DNA of 64,000 nucleotides, taken from NCBI RefSeq assembly GCF_001729765.1, contig NZ_CP017181.1, positions 2,356,001-2,420,000 of the forward strand, read 5' to 3'. The notes below the pieces were generated by a model. That model saw only the letters and a list, made by a program, of their open reading frames with translations. It searched no databases and was not told where the DNA came from. The translations under genes were made by a program, and so were the position numbers. The DNA is from Enterobacter kobei. GTDB taxonomy: Bacteria > Pseudomonadota > Gammaproteobacteria > Enterobacterales > Enterobacteriaceae. Positions 17,215 to 26,114 of the stretch are shown here, piece by piece (within the stretch, counting starts at the first letter, position 1; every line of letters starts with the position of its first letter).

Positions 17215-18162
17215 TCAACAGGTTGTGGCAACACAGTTTATGTCGGGATTTCTGTTTTCCCACTGAAGTATGAGCCAGCGCAGGTAATGAACATAAACCT
17301 GTACATCACCATCAATCATGTAGCAATTACGCTGAATCTTTTTCGTGAGAGGCCAGAACAACACTGTGCCATAAGGGGTTTCAGACAGGATTACTTTCAT
17401 ATTCCCGTTAAGAACAACTTCATAATTAATTTGATTGTTTTTTAATTCATCTTCAGCCTCCGTTAATATCTCATCTCGAATTTTATTTATTTCATGATAA
17501 TGCCCGGAAGGAATCTTCATGGCAACGCGTCGCAATCCAGCTTCCCTGGCATTTTCTTCTGCGCTGATAAATGCCACCGTGTCAGCAGAATAAATTCGGC
17601 GATGTGAGTAATCCTTATCGAGCTCATACTCTCCCGGATTATCCTTCCATTTGTTGTAGCCATGCAATTTTGGAAGGTCATTGCAGAAGTTCTGAAAGTT
17701 ATGCCATCGCTCGCATACAGTGACACCTTTGTAGCCTTTAAAATACTGCTTTCCTTTGGTTGTCATGTAGCACCTTGCCAGCATGTTATGCCAGAGTATG
17801 AATGCTCTCGTTCTTTGGTGTGTTCGGGTGTTTTCAATAGTTGAATGACATCCATTACCAATATATCCGACGCCGTAATATTTTGGTGTCATCAGTAACT
17901 TTCGTCGTTCTTCCTCCGATGATGGAAAAGCTTCGTCTGATACAGAACCAGTTTTAATATGCGAGCCATAGGCTTCCTTGATGATGCCACTGTCTTTGAA
18001 TTCCACGACATAATAGCCTCGCCTTGATTTATCATCAGAGCGACCAAGAATGGCGCATTCTCCATTATGTCGGGTTCTGAATGTTGCACCGGGAAACAAT
18101 ACGTCATGAGTATAATTTTGATGAAAGCAATTATTACGGATACCTTTTTTGTGGTGGGGCAT
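17215..18162 (-). CDS. AP2/HNH-like phage-type protein
   Basis: A 315-residue basic protein, not recognised as a named family. The centre (about residues 125-215) reads like the phage AP2/HNH-endonuclease-associated module: a WHNMLARCY segment, then YKGVTVCERWHNFQNFCNDL, then YELDKDYSHRRIYSADTVAF and EENAREAG. Homing-type nucleases and DNA-binding phage proteins share this order. No complete HNH catalytic set can be claimed. The start at 18162 has AGGAG seven bases before it; a start 42 bases upstream lacks one. AT-rich codon use sets it apart from host genes. It lies just inside the left end of the dif-flanked element. Confidence 0.65.
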   Translation of the reverse strand: MPHHKKGIRNNCFHQNYTHDVLFPGATFRTRHNGECAILGRSDDKSRRGYYVVEFKDSGIIKEAYGSHIKTGSVSDEAFPSSEEERRKLLMTPKYYGVGYIGNGCHSTIENTRTHQRTRAFILWHNMLARCYMTTKGKQYFKGYKGVTVCERWHNFQNFCNDLPKLHGYNKWKDNPGEYELDKDYSHRRIYSADTVAFISAEENAREAGLRRVAMKIPSGHYHEINKIRDEILTEAEDELKNNQINYEVVLNGNMKVILSETPYGTVLFWPLTKKIQRNCYMIDGDVQVYVHYLRWLILQWENRNPDINCVATTC

Positions 18163-18191
18163 GATATTTCTCCTGCGTGATTTAACTGAAA

Positions 18192-18199
18192 GGGAAGGG
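18192..18199 (+). other. KOPS (FtsK-orienting sequence), pointing right to dif
   Basis: GGGAAGGG, an exact GGGNAGGG octamer left of dif and oriented towards it. Confidence 0.5.
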
Positions 18200-18502
18200 A
18201 GCAAAAAGAATCGGGGCGGGTCCTTCTTTTTCGATTCACCTTCAGTCAGGCACTCATGCCGGAGAGATGGATTATATTTATGTAATCACTTCAAAAAATA
18301 AAATATAAAATTTTTCAAACAATGAATTGTGACAGATGATGGTACAAACCGTCAGGCGCTCTGTGTGGCATCATTAATACGGCACATACAAATGCGTCAG
18401 GTTGCAGCCGGATGCGCTCAGATGGCTGTACAGATGCAATAAACAGGGCGGAACAGGGGGGTTGCCAGTGTGAGAGGGCGCATATGCCTGACAATTGCAA
18501 GG

Positions 18503-18518
18503 CTGTTTATTTATACAG
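18503..18518. promoter_or_regulatory. LexA (SOS) box candidate
   Basis: CTGT-TTATTTAT-ACAG fits CTGT-N8-ACAG exactly, with an all-AT spacer as in strong LexA sites. It lies in the control region of the dif-flanked element, upstream of the minus-strand open frame and the AP2/HNH-like gene. LexA control is known for dif-integrating CTX phage. Confidence 0.65.
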
Positions 18519-18979
18519 TACCTGGTATTTTGCTTACATCGTGACCGCTGACTGCCTGTATGCGGCTTTGGGGTGATTTTACCCTTAGTTATGGTTTTGC
18601 ATTGCCATTGACTCTGGCGTTGCGCATGGTGCATTACAGGGAGCGCACTCAGGGTCAGGACTGCGCCGGAATCACCCGATAGGGTGGGGAAATAAAAAAA
18701 TAAATATAACCGTTTTACAGATTTAAATATCCGTGCTACCATCGCCAAATCGCCAACCGGGGTTAATTCTTTTATATATCTGTTCTGTTGTTCTCTTATA
18801 TAGACTTACTGTTTAATTGTTATTATCGGTTTTCTGTACTTATCTGCATCTGTCTTTGATGTTTCAATATTATCCCAATATTAAGCCCTCCGCAGGAGAG
18901 CCATGCGGCTTGAGCTGACAATAACAACAAAAAGAAAATAAGAATCCCCACAAAAGTGAAGACTCTTACCCGGCATGAA

Positions 18980-20071
18980 CTAGAATTTAAAGTTGAGGGA
19001 TGGATTACGGAACACTCCGTAAACTTCATTACTCATAGGGCTAAGCCTCATTCCCTTCGATGCCTGCAATACCACAGAGCAAAGCTCTTCATCTCCGGAT
19101 TCCTTCCTGGCTGACAGAACCTCACCTTTCTGTGACATCCAGACATTTATTGAACATTCTTTTCCTGAAAAACGCGTCGCATCACCAATTCGCCGCATAA
19201 ATTCATTTCTGAGTGAAGACTGAAAGCGTTGAAAATCGGGGGAGTCAAGGCGAACACTCTTGGATTTATAATCGTCAGCCTGCTTTGTTTTGTTGGTGGC
19301 ACTTTGTTTTCCGGATGCATCTGCTTTCTCCTTTGCAGCCTCTTTCTCCCTTGCTGCAGCATCACTTTTTTCTGTGTTGTTTTTGCTGCGAGGCTTTGGG
19401 TATTCCGAACCAGAACGATAAGCACTTAAATACACTTCTTTGCCAATATCATTCATTCCAGCCAATATTTTTGAGTCAACCGACTGGCGATTGTTACCCG
19501 CCATAATTCCCGCAAAACACACCATCTGAAACTCGCCTTTGATTTGATTCCACTCAGCTAATGAAATCTGCACTTGTGGGGGGAGATTCGAGGTTGAATA
19601 TTTGGCTGCTTTAGATGATATGTCATCGCATATTTCATTTGGATTAAATGAGCTTACTGGTTTTTCTTTTTGCTCGGGCGGCCTGGGATAGTCAAAACCA
19701 GAGAATCCATTCAGCATTGCAAAGTAAAGCAGGCTCCCCATGGCTGCTGAAAATTTTTTCTGCTCTTCATTTCCCCCAGGAAGACTGGAGTCAGTCCATT
19801 TCCTTGCTTCAGCAAGAGAGTGAGCATTGGCAGCTTCAAATCCCATGTCGCCCATGGTTTTGCCTTTATTGCAGAACGCAGTCAGCGCATCTTTAAATTT
19901 TTTCGATTCCGTCTTGTACTGACTGAATGCGGTAATGGTGTCCATGCCGTACTGGCTGACAGGATGGTTATCGCAGTCTTTATTGATACCCAGTGAGTCG
20001 GCATTTGCCGAACAGGTAAATGGCAACAGGCTTGCACTTATTACAGTCGCAGCAAGTATTAATCGTTTCAT
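18980..20071 (-). CDS. Exported protein with C-terminal TolA domain III
   Basis: A 363-residue secreted protein. The signal peptide is 1-24 (cleavage after SANA). Two related segments follow (about 30-130 and 145-228), each ending in a YPRP/YPKP sequence. Next is a Lys/Ala/Glu-rich linker (230-272) and then a TolA-III domain (281-363). Matches to TolA include FSGKECSI for YAGKTCTL, cysteines C306 and C331 with the same 25-residue spacing as the TolA-III disulfide, and YGVFRNPSLNFKF for YEVFKNAPLDFKP. TolA proper has a membrane anchor and energises the Tol-Pal envelope system; this protein lacks the anchor and should be free in the periplasm. It is cargo of the dif-flanked element and AT-rich. 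It may bind TolB or Pal, or decoy phage pIII or colicins; the function is inferred only. Confidence 0.82.
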   Translation of the reverse strand: MKRLILAATVISASLLPFTCSANADSLGINKDCDNHPVSQYGMDTITAFSQYKTESKKFKDALTAFCNKGKTMGDMGFEAANAHSLAEARKWTDSSLPGGNEEQKKFSAAMGSLLYFAMLNGFSGFDYPRPPEQKEKPVSSFNPNEICDDISSKAAKYSTSNLPPQVQISLAEWNQIKGEFQMVCFAGIMAGNNRQSVDSKILAGMNDIGKEVYLSAYRSGSEYPKPRSKNNTEKSDAAAREKEAAKEKADASGKQSATNKTKQADDYKSKSVRLDSPDFQRFQSSLRNEFMRRIGDATRFSGKECSINVWMSQKGEVLSARKESGDEELCSVVLQASKGMRLSPMSNEVYGVFRNPSLNFKF

Positions 20072-20206
20072 TTGAATCGGTCCCGAAGAGAAACTTCAGG
20101 GGGAGCCGTAATTCCGTGAAAGGCCGCAAGACATTTCAACCGTTAGGCGAACCAACCAGACTCAGCACATCCATATTCTGCGAGAACAAGGATGCCCACA
20201 AATCTC

Positions 20207-20225
20207 TGGATTCTGCCTGAATCCA
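20207..20225. repeat. Inverted repeat next to dif
   Basis: TGGATTC / GAATCCA, seven pairs around a five-base loop, ending four bases before dif. It could be a terminator for rightward transcription or an accessory recombination element; there is no T-run. Confidence 0.4.
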
Positions 20226-20229
20226 TGTT

Positions 20230-20257
20230 GGTGCGCATAATGTATATTATGTTAAAT
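20230..20257 (+). other. Chromosome dimer resolution site dif
   Basis: XerC arm GGTGCGCATAA, centre TGTATA, XerD arm TTATGTTAAAT: all 28 bases identical to E. coli dif as remembered. It marks the terminus where XerC/XerD and FtsK resolve chromosome dimers. It is also the right boundary of the integrated element. Confidence 0.93.
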
Positions 20258-20336
20258 ACAATATTGAGACACTCCAGGTCTCCATACCTTCTGTGATATC
20301 TTCCTTAGTCCATAAAAATGCATCTCTCCATGCGCA

Positions 20337-21668
20337 TCATCCCAGGCGCGCTATCCTCGCCCCCGCGTCGTCAATATGTGCGCGTAACGCCACCATGCAT
20401 GGCGTAAAACTGGCAGAGAAACGGTCGCAATTGCTGGCCAAAGCATAAAAACGCTCAGCCAGTTCCAGCGCCTCGTGCCAGGTATCTCCCTCTATCACCT
20501 CAGGAAGCGATGCCGGACGAAGCGTATTCACCATTCCGCCTCCTGACTTAGGTGCAAATCCCATGGGCAGCATGTCATAGGCTGGCGCAAGATGGTAAGG
20601 TCGGCCATGCGCGCTGATGAACGACAGATTACCGTGGTGCATGTCGGTATTGCCAATCAGCATGCCAAACGCCCAAAGCCGTGCCGTAGCGGCCACCGCA
20701 TCAGGGTGAACACAGCCCTGCTTTACCAGCTCATTAACCAGCACGGGCCATGTCTCTCTCGCCCGGCCGACAAATTCCGCTTCCAGCGCTCGTAAAGAAA
20801 AGAGACCATTGCGACCAAGCGCGCCTGTGCGATCGAAGCGCGGGATTTCGAGGAAGCGCTGTCCGCCAAAATCAAACAACTCTGTTTCGACGCCGAGCAC
20901 CTTTAATGCAACGTGTTCCGCCAGCAACAGATCCCGCCAGCGTTCGCTAATAGGGTTATCGTCCGGCGCCGTGAATTTCACGATGACGTGACCTCGTTCT
21001 GTATAGGTGCAAAATTTGGGTTGTTCACCACCAGCGGAGGAACCCGGCACCTCTCCGGAGCTAACGGCCAGCGCCAGCGCCGGGTATGCCGTGGGCCGAT
21101 CCACGGCTACAGGCGACGGCATCTCCACAAAATGGTTCCGCGCCTGTTCACCTATTAACAGATTCCCCACCGCATCGTGTCCGTGTGCCAGCAATGCCCT
21201 GATAACATCCGAATCACTCCAGCTCTCTGGATTTGCCGGCAGGCCCAGTTCGAATGAAAATCGGGAGGCATACGCGCGGCCAAGATATCCCTGGGGCCGC
21301 ATGTCAAACAGCCACCACGGCAACCCGTCGCTATGGAGGCAAATACCGTCCGTTTGCTCCATTACAAATCCGTCTGGATAAACCGGAACGAGTCTGCCCA
21401 GCGGTTTAACCTGGCCCTCTTCCGTTATGCGGTAAATGGGGGCCGAACTGAACCCCCGACGCGTATCGCGTAGCACATAGTGAATAGATGGACCGGAGCC
21501 GATCCGAACAACCTCATCGCCAAGTGCTTTAATCGCCCTGGAGATGGTTGGCTGGCTAATACCCATAATATCAATTAGTTGTCTTACCGATATTGGGCCT
21601 TGCCTCAGCAGTTGTCGTAACGTTTCGGATCGGTTTATCATCGTAGTGAATCGCTTTATGAATAGCAT
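20337..21668 (-). CDS. yjjJ: HipA-family serine/threonine kinase with N-terminal HTH (YjjJ/HipH-like)
   Basis: 443 residues, the length of E. coli YjjJ. A winged helix-turn-helix (about 10-60, VRQLIDIMGISQPTISRAIKALG) is fused to a HipA kinase. Kinase motifs: SSAGGEQPKF (the Gly-rich loop with the regulatory Ser), KFTAPDD, IGNTDMHHGNLSF (catalytic loop) and LAPAYDMLPM (Mg-binding Asp). In classic HipBA the DNA-binding antitoxin is a separate protein; here it is built in, and no hipB neighbour is seen. The two possible starts (21668, 21641) both lack a clear ribosome-binding site. It lies 80 bases right of dif, where E. coli has hipBA nearby. Confidence 0.82.
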   Translation of the reverse strand: MLFIKRFTTMINRSETLRQLLRQGPISVRQLIDIMGISQPTISRAIKALGDEVVRIGSGPSIHYVLRDTRRGFSSAPIYRITEEGQVKPLGRLVPVYPDGFVMEQTDGICLHSDGLPWWLFDMRPQGYLGRAYASRFSFELGLPANPESWSDSDVIRALLAHGHDAVGNLLIGEQARNHFVEMPSPVAVDRPTAYPALALAVSSGEVPGSSAGGEQPKFCTYTERGHVIVKFTAPDDNPISERWRDLLLAEHVALKVLGVETELFDFGGQRFLEIPRFDRTGALGRNGLFSLRALEAEFVGRARETWPVLVNELVKQGCVHPDAVAATARLWAFGMLIGNTDMHHGNLSFISAHGRPYHLAPAYDMLPMGFAPKSGGGMVNTLRPASLPEVIEGDTWHEALELAERFYALASNCDRFSASFTPCMVALRAHIDDAGARIARLG

Positions 21669-21685
21669 ATTGAATAGCTAACTTA

Positions 21686-24600
21686 TCAGGTATTGGGCCC
21701 CCTGTCATCTTCGCGAACGATTGTCGCTGAGTTATGCCTGCGCAACCAAATCAACTTGTAAGCCGCAGGAATGATAAACAGCGATAACAGCGGCGCTGTG
21801 ATCATCCCGCCGATCATGGGCGCCGCTATCCGGCTCATAACTTCCGAACCGGCACCAGTCCCCCAAAGTATTGGCAGCAGGCCCGCAATGATCACCGCGA
21901 CGGTCATGGCCTTTGGCCGCACACGGAGCACGGCACCATGATATAGTGCTTCATCAAGCCCTTGTTCTGTGAACGTTTCCCGACGGGACAGTTCCGGTTG
22001 CGCTTCAATGGCATGACGTAAATACATCAGCATAACGACCCCAAATTCCGCTGCGACCCCGGCCAGGGCGATAAATCCGGTTCCGGTTGCGACTGACATA
22101 TGGAAACCCTGCCAGTAGAGAAACCATATTCCACCGACCAGGGCGAACGGCAGACTCATCAGGATCAGCATTGCTTCATCCACGCGACGAAACGCCAGGT
22201 AAAGTAAAATGAAGATGATCATCACCGTCATCGGTACCATCAGTTTCAGCTTCTTATTGGCATGTTCGAGAAGCTCAAATTGTCCGGAGAAAGACACGCT
22301 GGTACCTGGCATCAGCTTCACGTTCTGACTGATGGCCGTCTTAATGTCGTTCACCACCGATACCATATCCCTGCCCCGTGCATCGATGTAAATCCAGCTG
22401 GCTGGCCGGGCATTCTCCGTTTTCAACATCGTGGGGCCGGAAACAACCTTAATATCAGCCACATCGCCCAGCGTGATCTGCTGTTTCATCGGCGTCAGGA
22501 TAGGCATCTGTTTTAACGCATTCGGGCTGTTCCGGTAGTCCTTAGGATAACGAATATTGATCGGGTAGCGGGCGACGCCTTCCACCGTTTCACCTACCGT
22601 TGCGCCGCCAATGGCCGAAGAGACAAACAGCTGCACATCGCCCACCGTCATTCCGTAGCGGGCGGCTTTTTCCCGGTTAATATCCACATCAATGTAACGC
22701 CCGCCCTCCAGGCGTTCCGCCAGAGCAGACACCACGCCGGGCACCGTTTTGGCGACCGCCTCGATGCGCTGCGCCGTGGCGTCGATATCAGACAGAACGG
22801 TACCGGACACTTTGATACCTATCGGGCTTTTGATCCCGGTGGAGAGCATATCAATGCGGTTACGAATAGGCGGAACCCACAGGTTAGCCAGGCCTGGCAA
22901 ACGAACGGTGTTATCCAGTTCGTCAATAATCTTGTCAATCGTCATGCCGGGCCGCCACTGATCCTCTGGTTTGAGCTGAATCGTGGTTTCCACCATTTCA
23001 AGCGGTGCGGCATCCGTTGCCGTTTCTGCCTTACCTGTCTTGCCGAAAACAGACGCCACTTCAGGCACCGTTTTGATGAGTTTGTCCGTGGTTTGCAGGA
23101 GCGCCGCCGCTTCTGCCGGAGACACACCGGGCAAGGTCGAGGGCATATACAGCAGGTCGCCTTCGTTGATCTTCGGTAAAAACTCACCGCCAACCTGGCT
23201 CAGCGGCCAGATAACCGTGAAGATAGATAAGGCTGCAACCAACAGGGTGGCTTTTGGCCAGTGGAGAACCCTGATCAGCAGCGGATGATAGGCGTTAATC
23301 AGCAGCCGGTTCAGCGGGTTACTGTTCTCTGCGGGGATTTTTCCGCGGATCCAGAAGCCCATCAGGATGGGGATAACGATGATGGCGAGCATGGCCGCCC
23401 CCGCCATGGAGTACGTTTTCGTGAAGGCCAGTGGACCAAACAGTCGCCCTTCCTGTCCCTCAAGGGTAAAGATGGGAATAAACGATAAGGTGATGATCAG
23501 CAGGCTGATAAACAGTGCGGGCCCCACTTCCACAGAGGCATTGGTGATCACCTTCCAGCGGGTGGCGTTGTCGATCTGCTCTTCCGGATGCAGATGATCC
23601 CACTCTTCCAGCCGTTTGTGCGCGTTTTCAATCATCACAATGGCCGCATCCACCATCGCACCGACGGCAATGGCAATGCCCCCAGCGACATGATGTTGGC
23701 GTTCAGTCCCTGAAAATGCATCACAATAAAGGCAATACACAGGCCGAGCGGCAGAGAGACAATCGCCACCAGTGCAGAGCGGACATGCCAGAGGAACAGC
23801 GCACAGACGATGGCCACCACGATAAATTCTTCAATCAGCTTGCCGCTCAGGTTATCGATAGCTCTGTCGATTAACTGGCTGCGATCGTAGGTCGTCACAA
23901 TCTCGACGCCTTCCGGCAGGCTGGCCTTCAACGTTTCCAGCTTATCCTTCACCGCCGTAATGACTTCACGCGCATTTTTGCCCGAGCGCAGGATCACCAC
24001 GCCACCCGCCACTTCCCCCTGCCCGTTCAGCTCAGCAATACCGCGGCGCATTTCCGGCCCCGTTTGTACGCGAGCAACATCGCGCAGGTAAATCGGGACA
24101 CCGTTCTCACTGGTTTTCAGCACGATATTATTGAAATCGTCTATCGTCTGTAGGTAGCCGCTGGCCCGGACCATATACTCTGCTTCCGCCATTTCAACCG
24201 ACGATCCCCCTGCTTCCTGGTTCGACGACGCAAGGGCCTGCTTAACCTCCGACAGGCTTATGCCGTACTGGGCCAGTTTTAACGGATTGACCTGGATCTG
24301 ATACTGCTTAACCACACCGCCAACCGATGCCACTTCAGCCACGTTGGGGATGGTTTTTAACTCAAATTTCAGGAACCAGTCCTGCAATGAGCGCAATTCT
24401 GCGAGATCGTGCTTACCGGAACGATCGACCAGCGCATATTCAAATATCCAGCCCACCCCCGTGGCATCCGGGCCAATTTCTGAACTCACGCCAGCAGGCA
24501 GTTTGCCCTGAACCTGGTTCAGGTACTCCAGTACGCGCGACCGGGCCCAATACAAATCAGTACCGTCTTCAAAAATGACATACACATACGAATCACCAAA

Positions 24601-24864
24601 CTGAGAAAAACCGCGCACGGTTTTGGCACCGGGTACCGACAGCATGGTGGTAGTGAGCGGATAGGTCACCTGATTTTCAACTATCTGCGGGGCCTGGCCA
24701 GGATAGCTGGTTTTGATAATCACCTGAACGTCAGACAGGTCGGGCAAGGCATCGACCGGTGTGTTGATGATGGTCCATGCGCCCCAGATGCTAAGAAACA
24801 GCGCCCCCATCATCACCAGGAAACGGTTGGCGACGGACCGCCGGATAATCCATTCAATCATCAT
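21686..24864 (-). pseudogene. silA: Silver/copper RND efflux pump SilA/CusA, frameshifted
   Basis: The inner-membrane RND pump of a tripartite Ag(I)/Cu(I) exporter, about 1059 residues if repaired. The N-terminal part ([20 protein letters not shown] to ...LNANIMSLG) and the C-terminal part ([20 protein letters not shown] onwards) are in different frames. A C-run of five at 23679-23683 (G-run on the coding strand) should be six to restore SLGGIAIAV. The rest is open, and methionines of the periplasmic metal relay are plausible. A sequencing error is possible, but the neighbouring silB and silR are also broken, so real decay is likely. The start has AGGGGA upstream. Confidence 0.85.
22369..22376 (-). 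other. KOPS (FtsK-orienting sequence), pointing left to dif
   Basis: CCCTGCCC, the complement of GGGCAGGG, right of dif and oriented towards it, opposite to the copy at 18192. Confidence 0.45.
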
Positions 24865-24871
24865 CGTCCCC

Positions 24872-25495
24872 TTAATGACCTGAATGCGTGTTGTCTGCTG
24901 TTTCAGCGTGACGCATGCGCTCCAGCGCGCCGGTAATATTGGCCTCGGAGTCAATCAGGAACAGACCGCTAACTACCACCGTCTCCCCTTCGTTGAGGCC
25001 TGAACCAATACCGGACTGCTGCTGAGATTCATGCAGAACGTGGATCGGTTTCGGCACAAAATGCCCCTCTGCATCGACGGTAATCACGCGCTGTTCCTTT
25101 CCGGTATCAATAACGGCCTGGGACCGGATCAACAGCATCTCCGGACTTTGCGTATTCAGTTTGAGATACGCATTCATGCCCGGTTTCAGACGCTCGTCTT
25201 TGTTGGAGACCTGCAGGCGCACCTGCAGCGTACGGGTGCTGGGATCCACGCTCGGCAGAAGGTTCCATTTTTCAACCGGGAAGGATTTATCAGGGTAAGC
25301 GGGTACTGAAATCTCAAACTGCGACGTGTCTTTCAGCAGATAAGCAATAGACTCAGGAACCGCCGCGCCGATCCAGACCGGATCCATCCCCTGAATTTGA
25401 GCGACCACCTTATCTTTTGAAATATTCATGCCGGTGCGCAGGTCAAACGCCGTGATCACCCCGTCAATGGGAGCCTTGATGGTAAATCGGGTCTG
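24872..25495 (-). pseudogene. silB: Silver/copper efflux membrane-fusion protein SilB/CusB, 5'-truncated
   Basis: Only the C-terminal half remains: about 207 of roughly 410-430 residues, from QTRFTIKAPIDGVITAFDLRTGM through the barrel domains to the His-rich tail. Upstream homology stops abruptly at 25495 and is replaced by silR sequence of the opposite strand. The signal peptide, metal-binding N-terminus and most of the hairpin are gone, as are silC, silF and the promoter. Seven bases separate it from silA. It cannot make a working adaptor. Confidence 0.88.
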
Positions 25496-25496
25496 A

Positions 25497-26114
25497 GCGG
25501 GGTTTATCGTCGACCACGCTGACAATGGCCTCAACGGTTACCATCTCGCCATGACTGCGGAATACGATCTGCTGATTCTGGATATTATGCTTCCCGACGT
25601 GAACGGCTGGGATATTGTCCGCATGCTGCGTTCGGCCGGGAAAGGAATGCCCATACTGCTCCTCACGGCGCTCGGCACCATTGAACACCGGGTCAAAGGG
25701 CTTGAGCTGGGTGCGGATGATTATCTGATTAAGCCTTTTGCCTTTGCTGAACTTCTCGCCCGGGTAAGAACGCTGCTGAGGCGCGGAAATACGGTGATTG
25801 CGGAAAGCCAGCTTCAGGTGGCTGACCTGACGGTTGACCTCGTGTCGAGAAAAGTGAGCCGGGCGGGGAATCGCATCCTGTTAACCAGTAAGGAGTTCAG
25901 CCTGCTGGAGTTTTTCCTTCGTCATCAGGGAGAAGTGCTGCCCCGCTCCCTGATTGCCTCTCAGGTGTGGGACATGAACTTTGACAGCGATACGAACGCC
26001 ATTGATGTGGCGGTAAAACGGCTTCGGGCAAAAATCGATAACGATTATGAACACAAGCTGATCCAGACGGTGCGCGGTGTGGGCTATATGCTGGAGGCGC
26101 CGGATGCGCATTAA
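25497..26114 (+). pseudogene. silR: Silver/copper response regulator SilR/CusR, N-terminally truncated
   Basis: About 205 of 227 residues remain. Homology begins at [11 protein letters not shown], equivalent to residue 23 of CusR, directly at the junction with silB. The phosphoacceptor Asp ([13 protein letters not shown]), Lys (YLIKPF) and the winged helix ending [16 protein letters not shown] are intact. The first beta strand and the acidic pair that binds Mg are missing, as is the native start. Internal ATGs (25551) could only give a crippled receiver. It overlaps silS by 11 bases, as in the intact locus. Confidence 0.88.

Larger units (their letters stand above)
18163..18979. other. Control region of the dif-flanked element, no firm gene
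   Basis: About 0.8 kb of AT-rich sequence between two minus-strand genes. It contains a LexA-type box (18503-18518), a KOPS octamer (18192-18199) and a minus-strand open frame (18315-18500, 61 codons from a TTG). The predicted C-terminus of that frame (RLQPDAFVCAVLMMPHRAPD) recalls small prophage/satellite proteins of the Ash/Icd type. That resemblance is from memory and weak. A longer overlapping frame (18374-18748) is rich in Cys and Pro and is not credible. Confidence 0.45.
17004..20257. mobile_element. Putative Xer-exploiting integrative element (IMEX) at dif
   Basis: A 3.2-kb segment bounded by a dif-like site (17004-17033) and an exact dif (20230-20257) in direct orientation. This is the structure left by elements that integrate with the host XerC/XerD recombinases (CTX-type filamentous phages, TLC/RS1 satellites, the gonococcal genetic island). 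It is visibly AT-richer than its surroundings. It holds two minus-strand genes (AP2/HNH-like and exported TolA-III-like), a LexA-type box and about 0.8 kb without a firm gene. No replication, coat or recombinase gene is visible, so it is a satellite-like or decayed element. Confidence 0.72.

Noticed and set aside
18374..18748. 124-codon minus-strand open frame in the element
   Set aside because: Cys/Pro-rich low-credibility translation overlapping a better frame; no ribosome-binding site seen.
23635..23740. Overlap of the two silA frames read as programmed frameshifting
   Set aside because: No slippery heptamer with a downstream structure, RND pumps are not known to use recoding, and the neighbouring genes are broken too.
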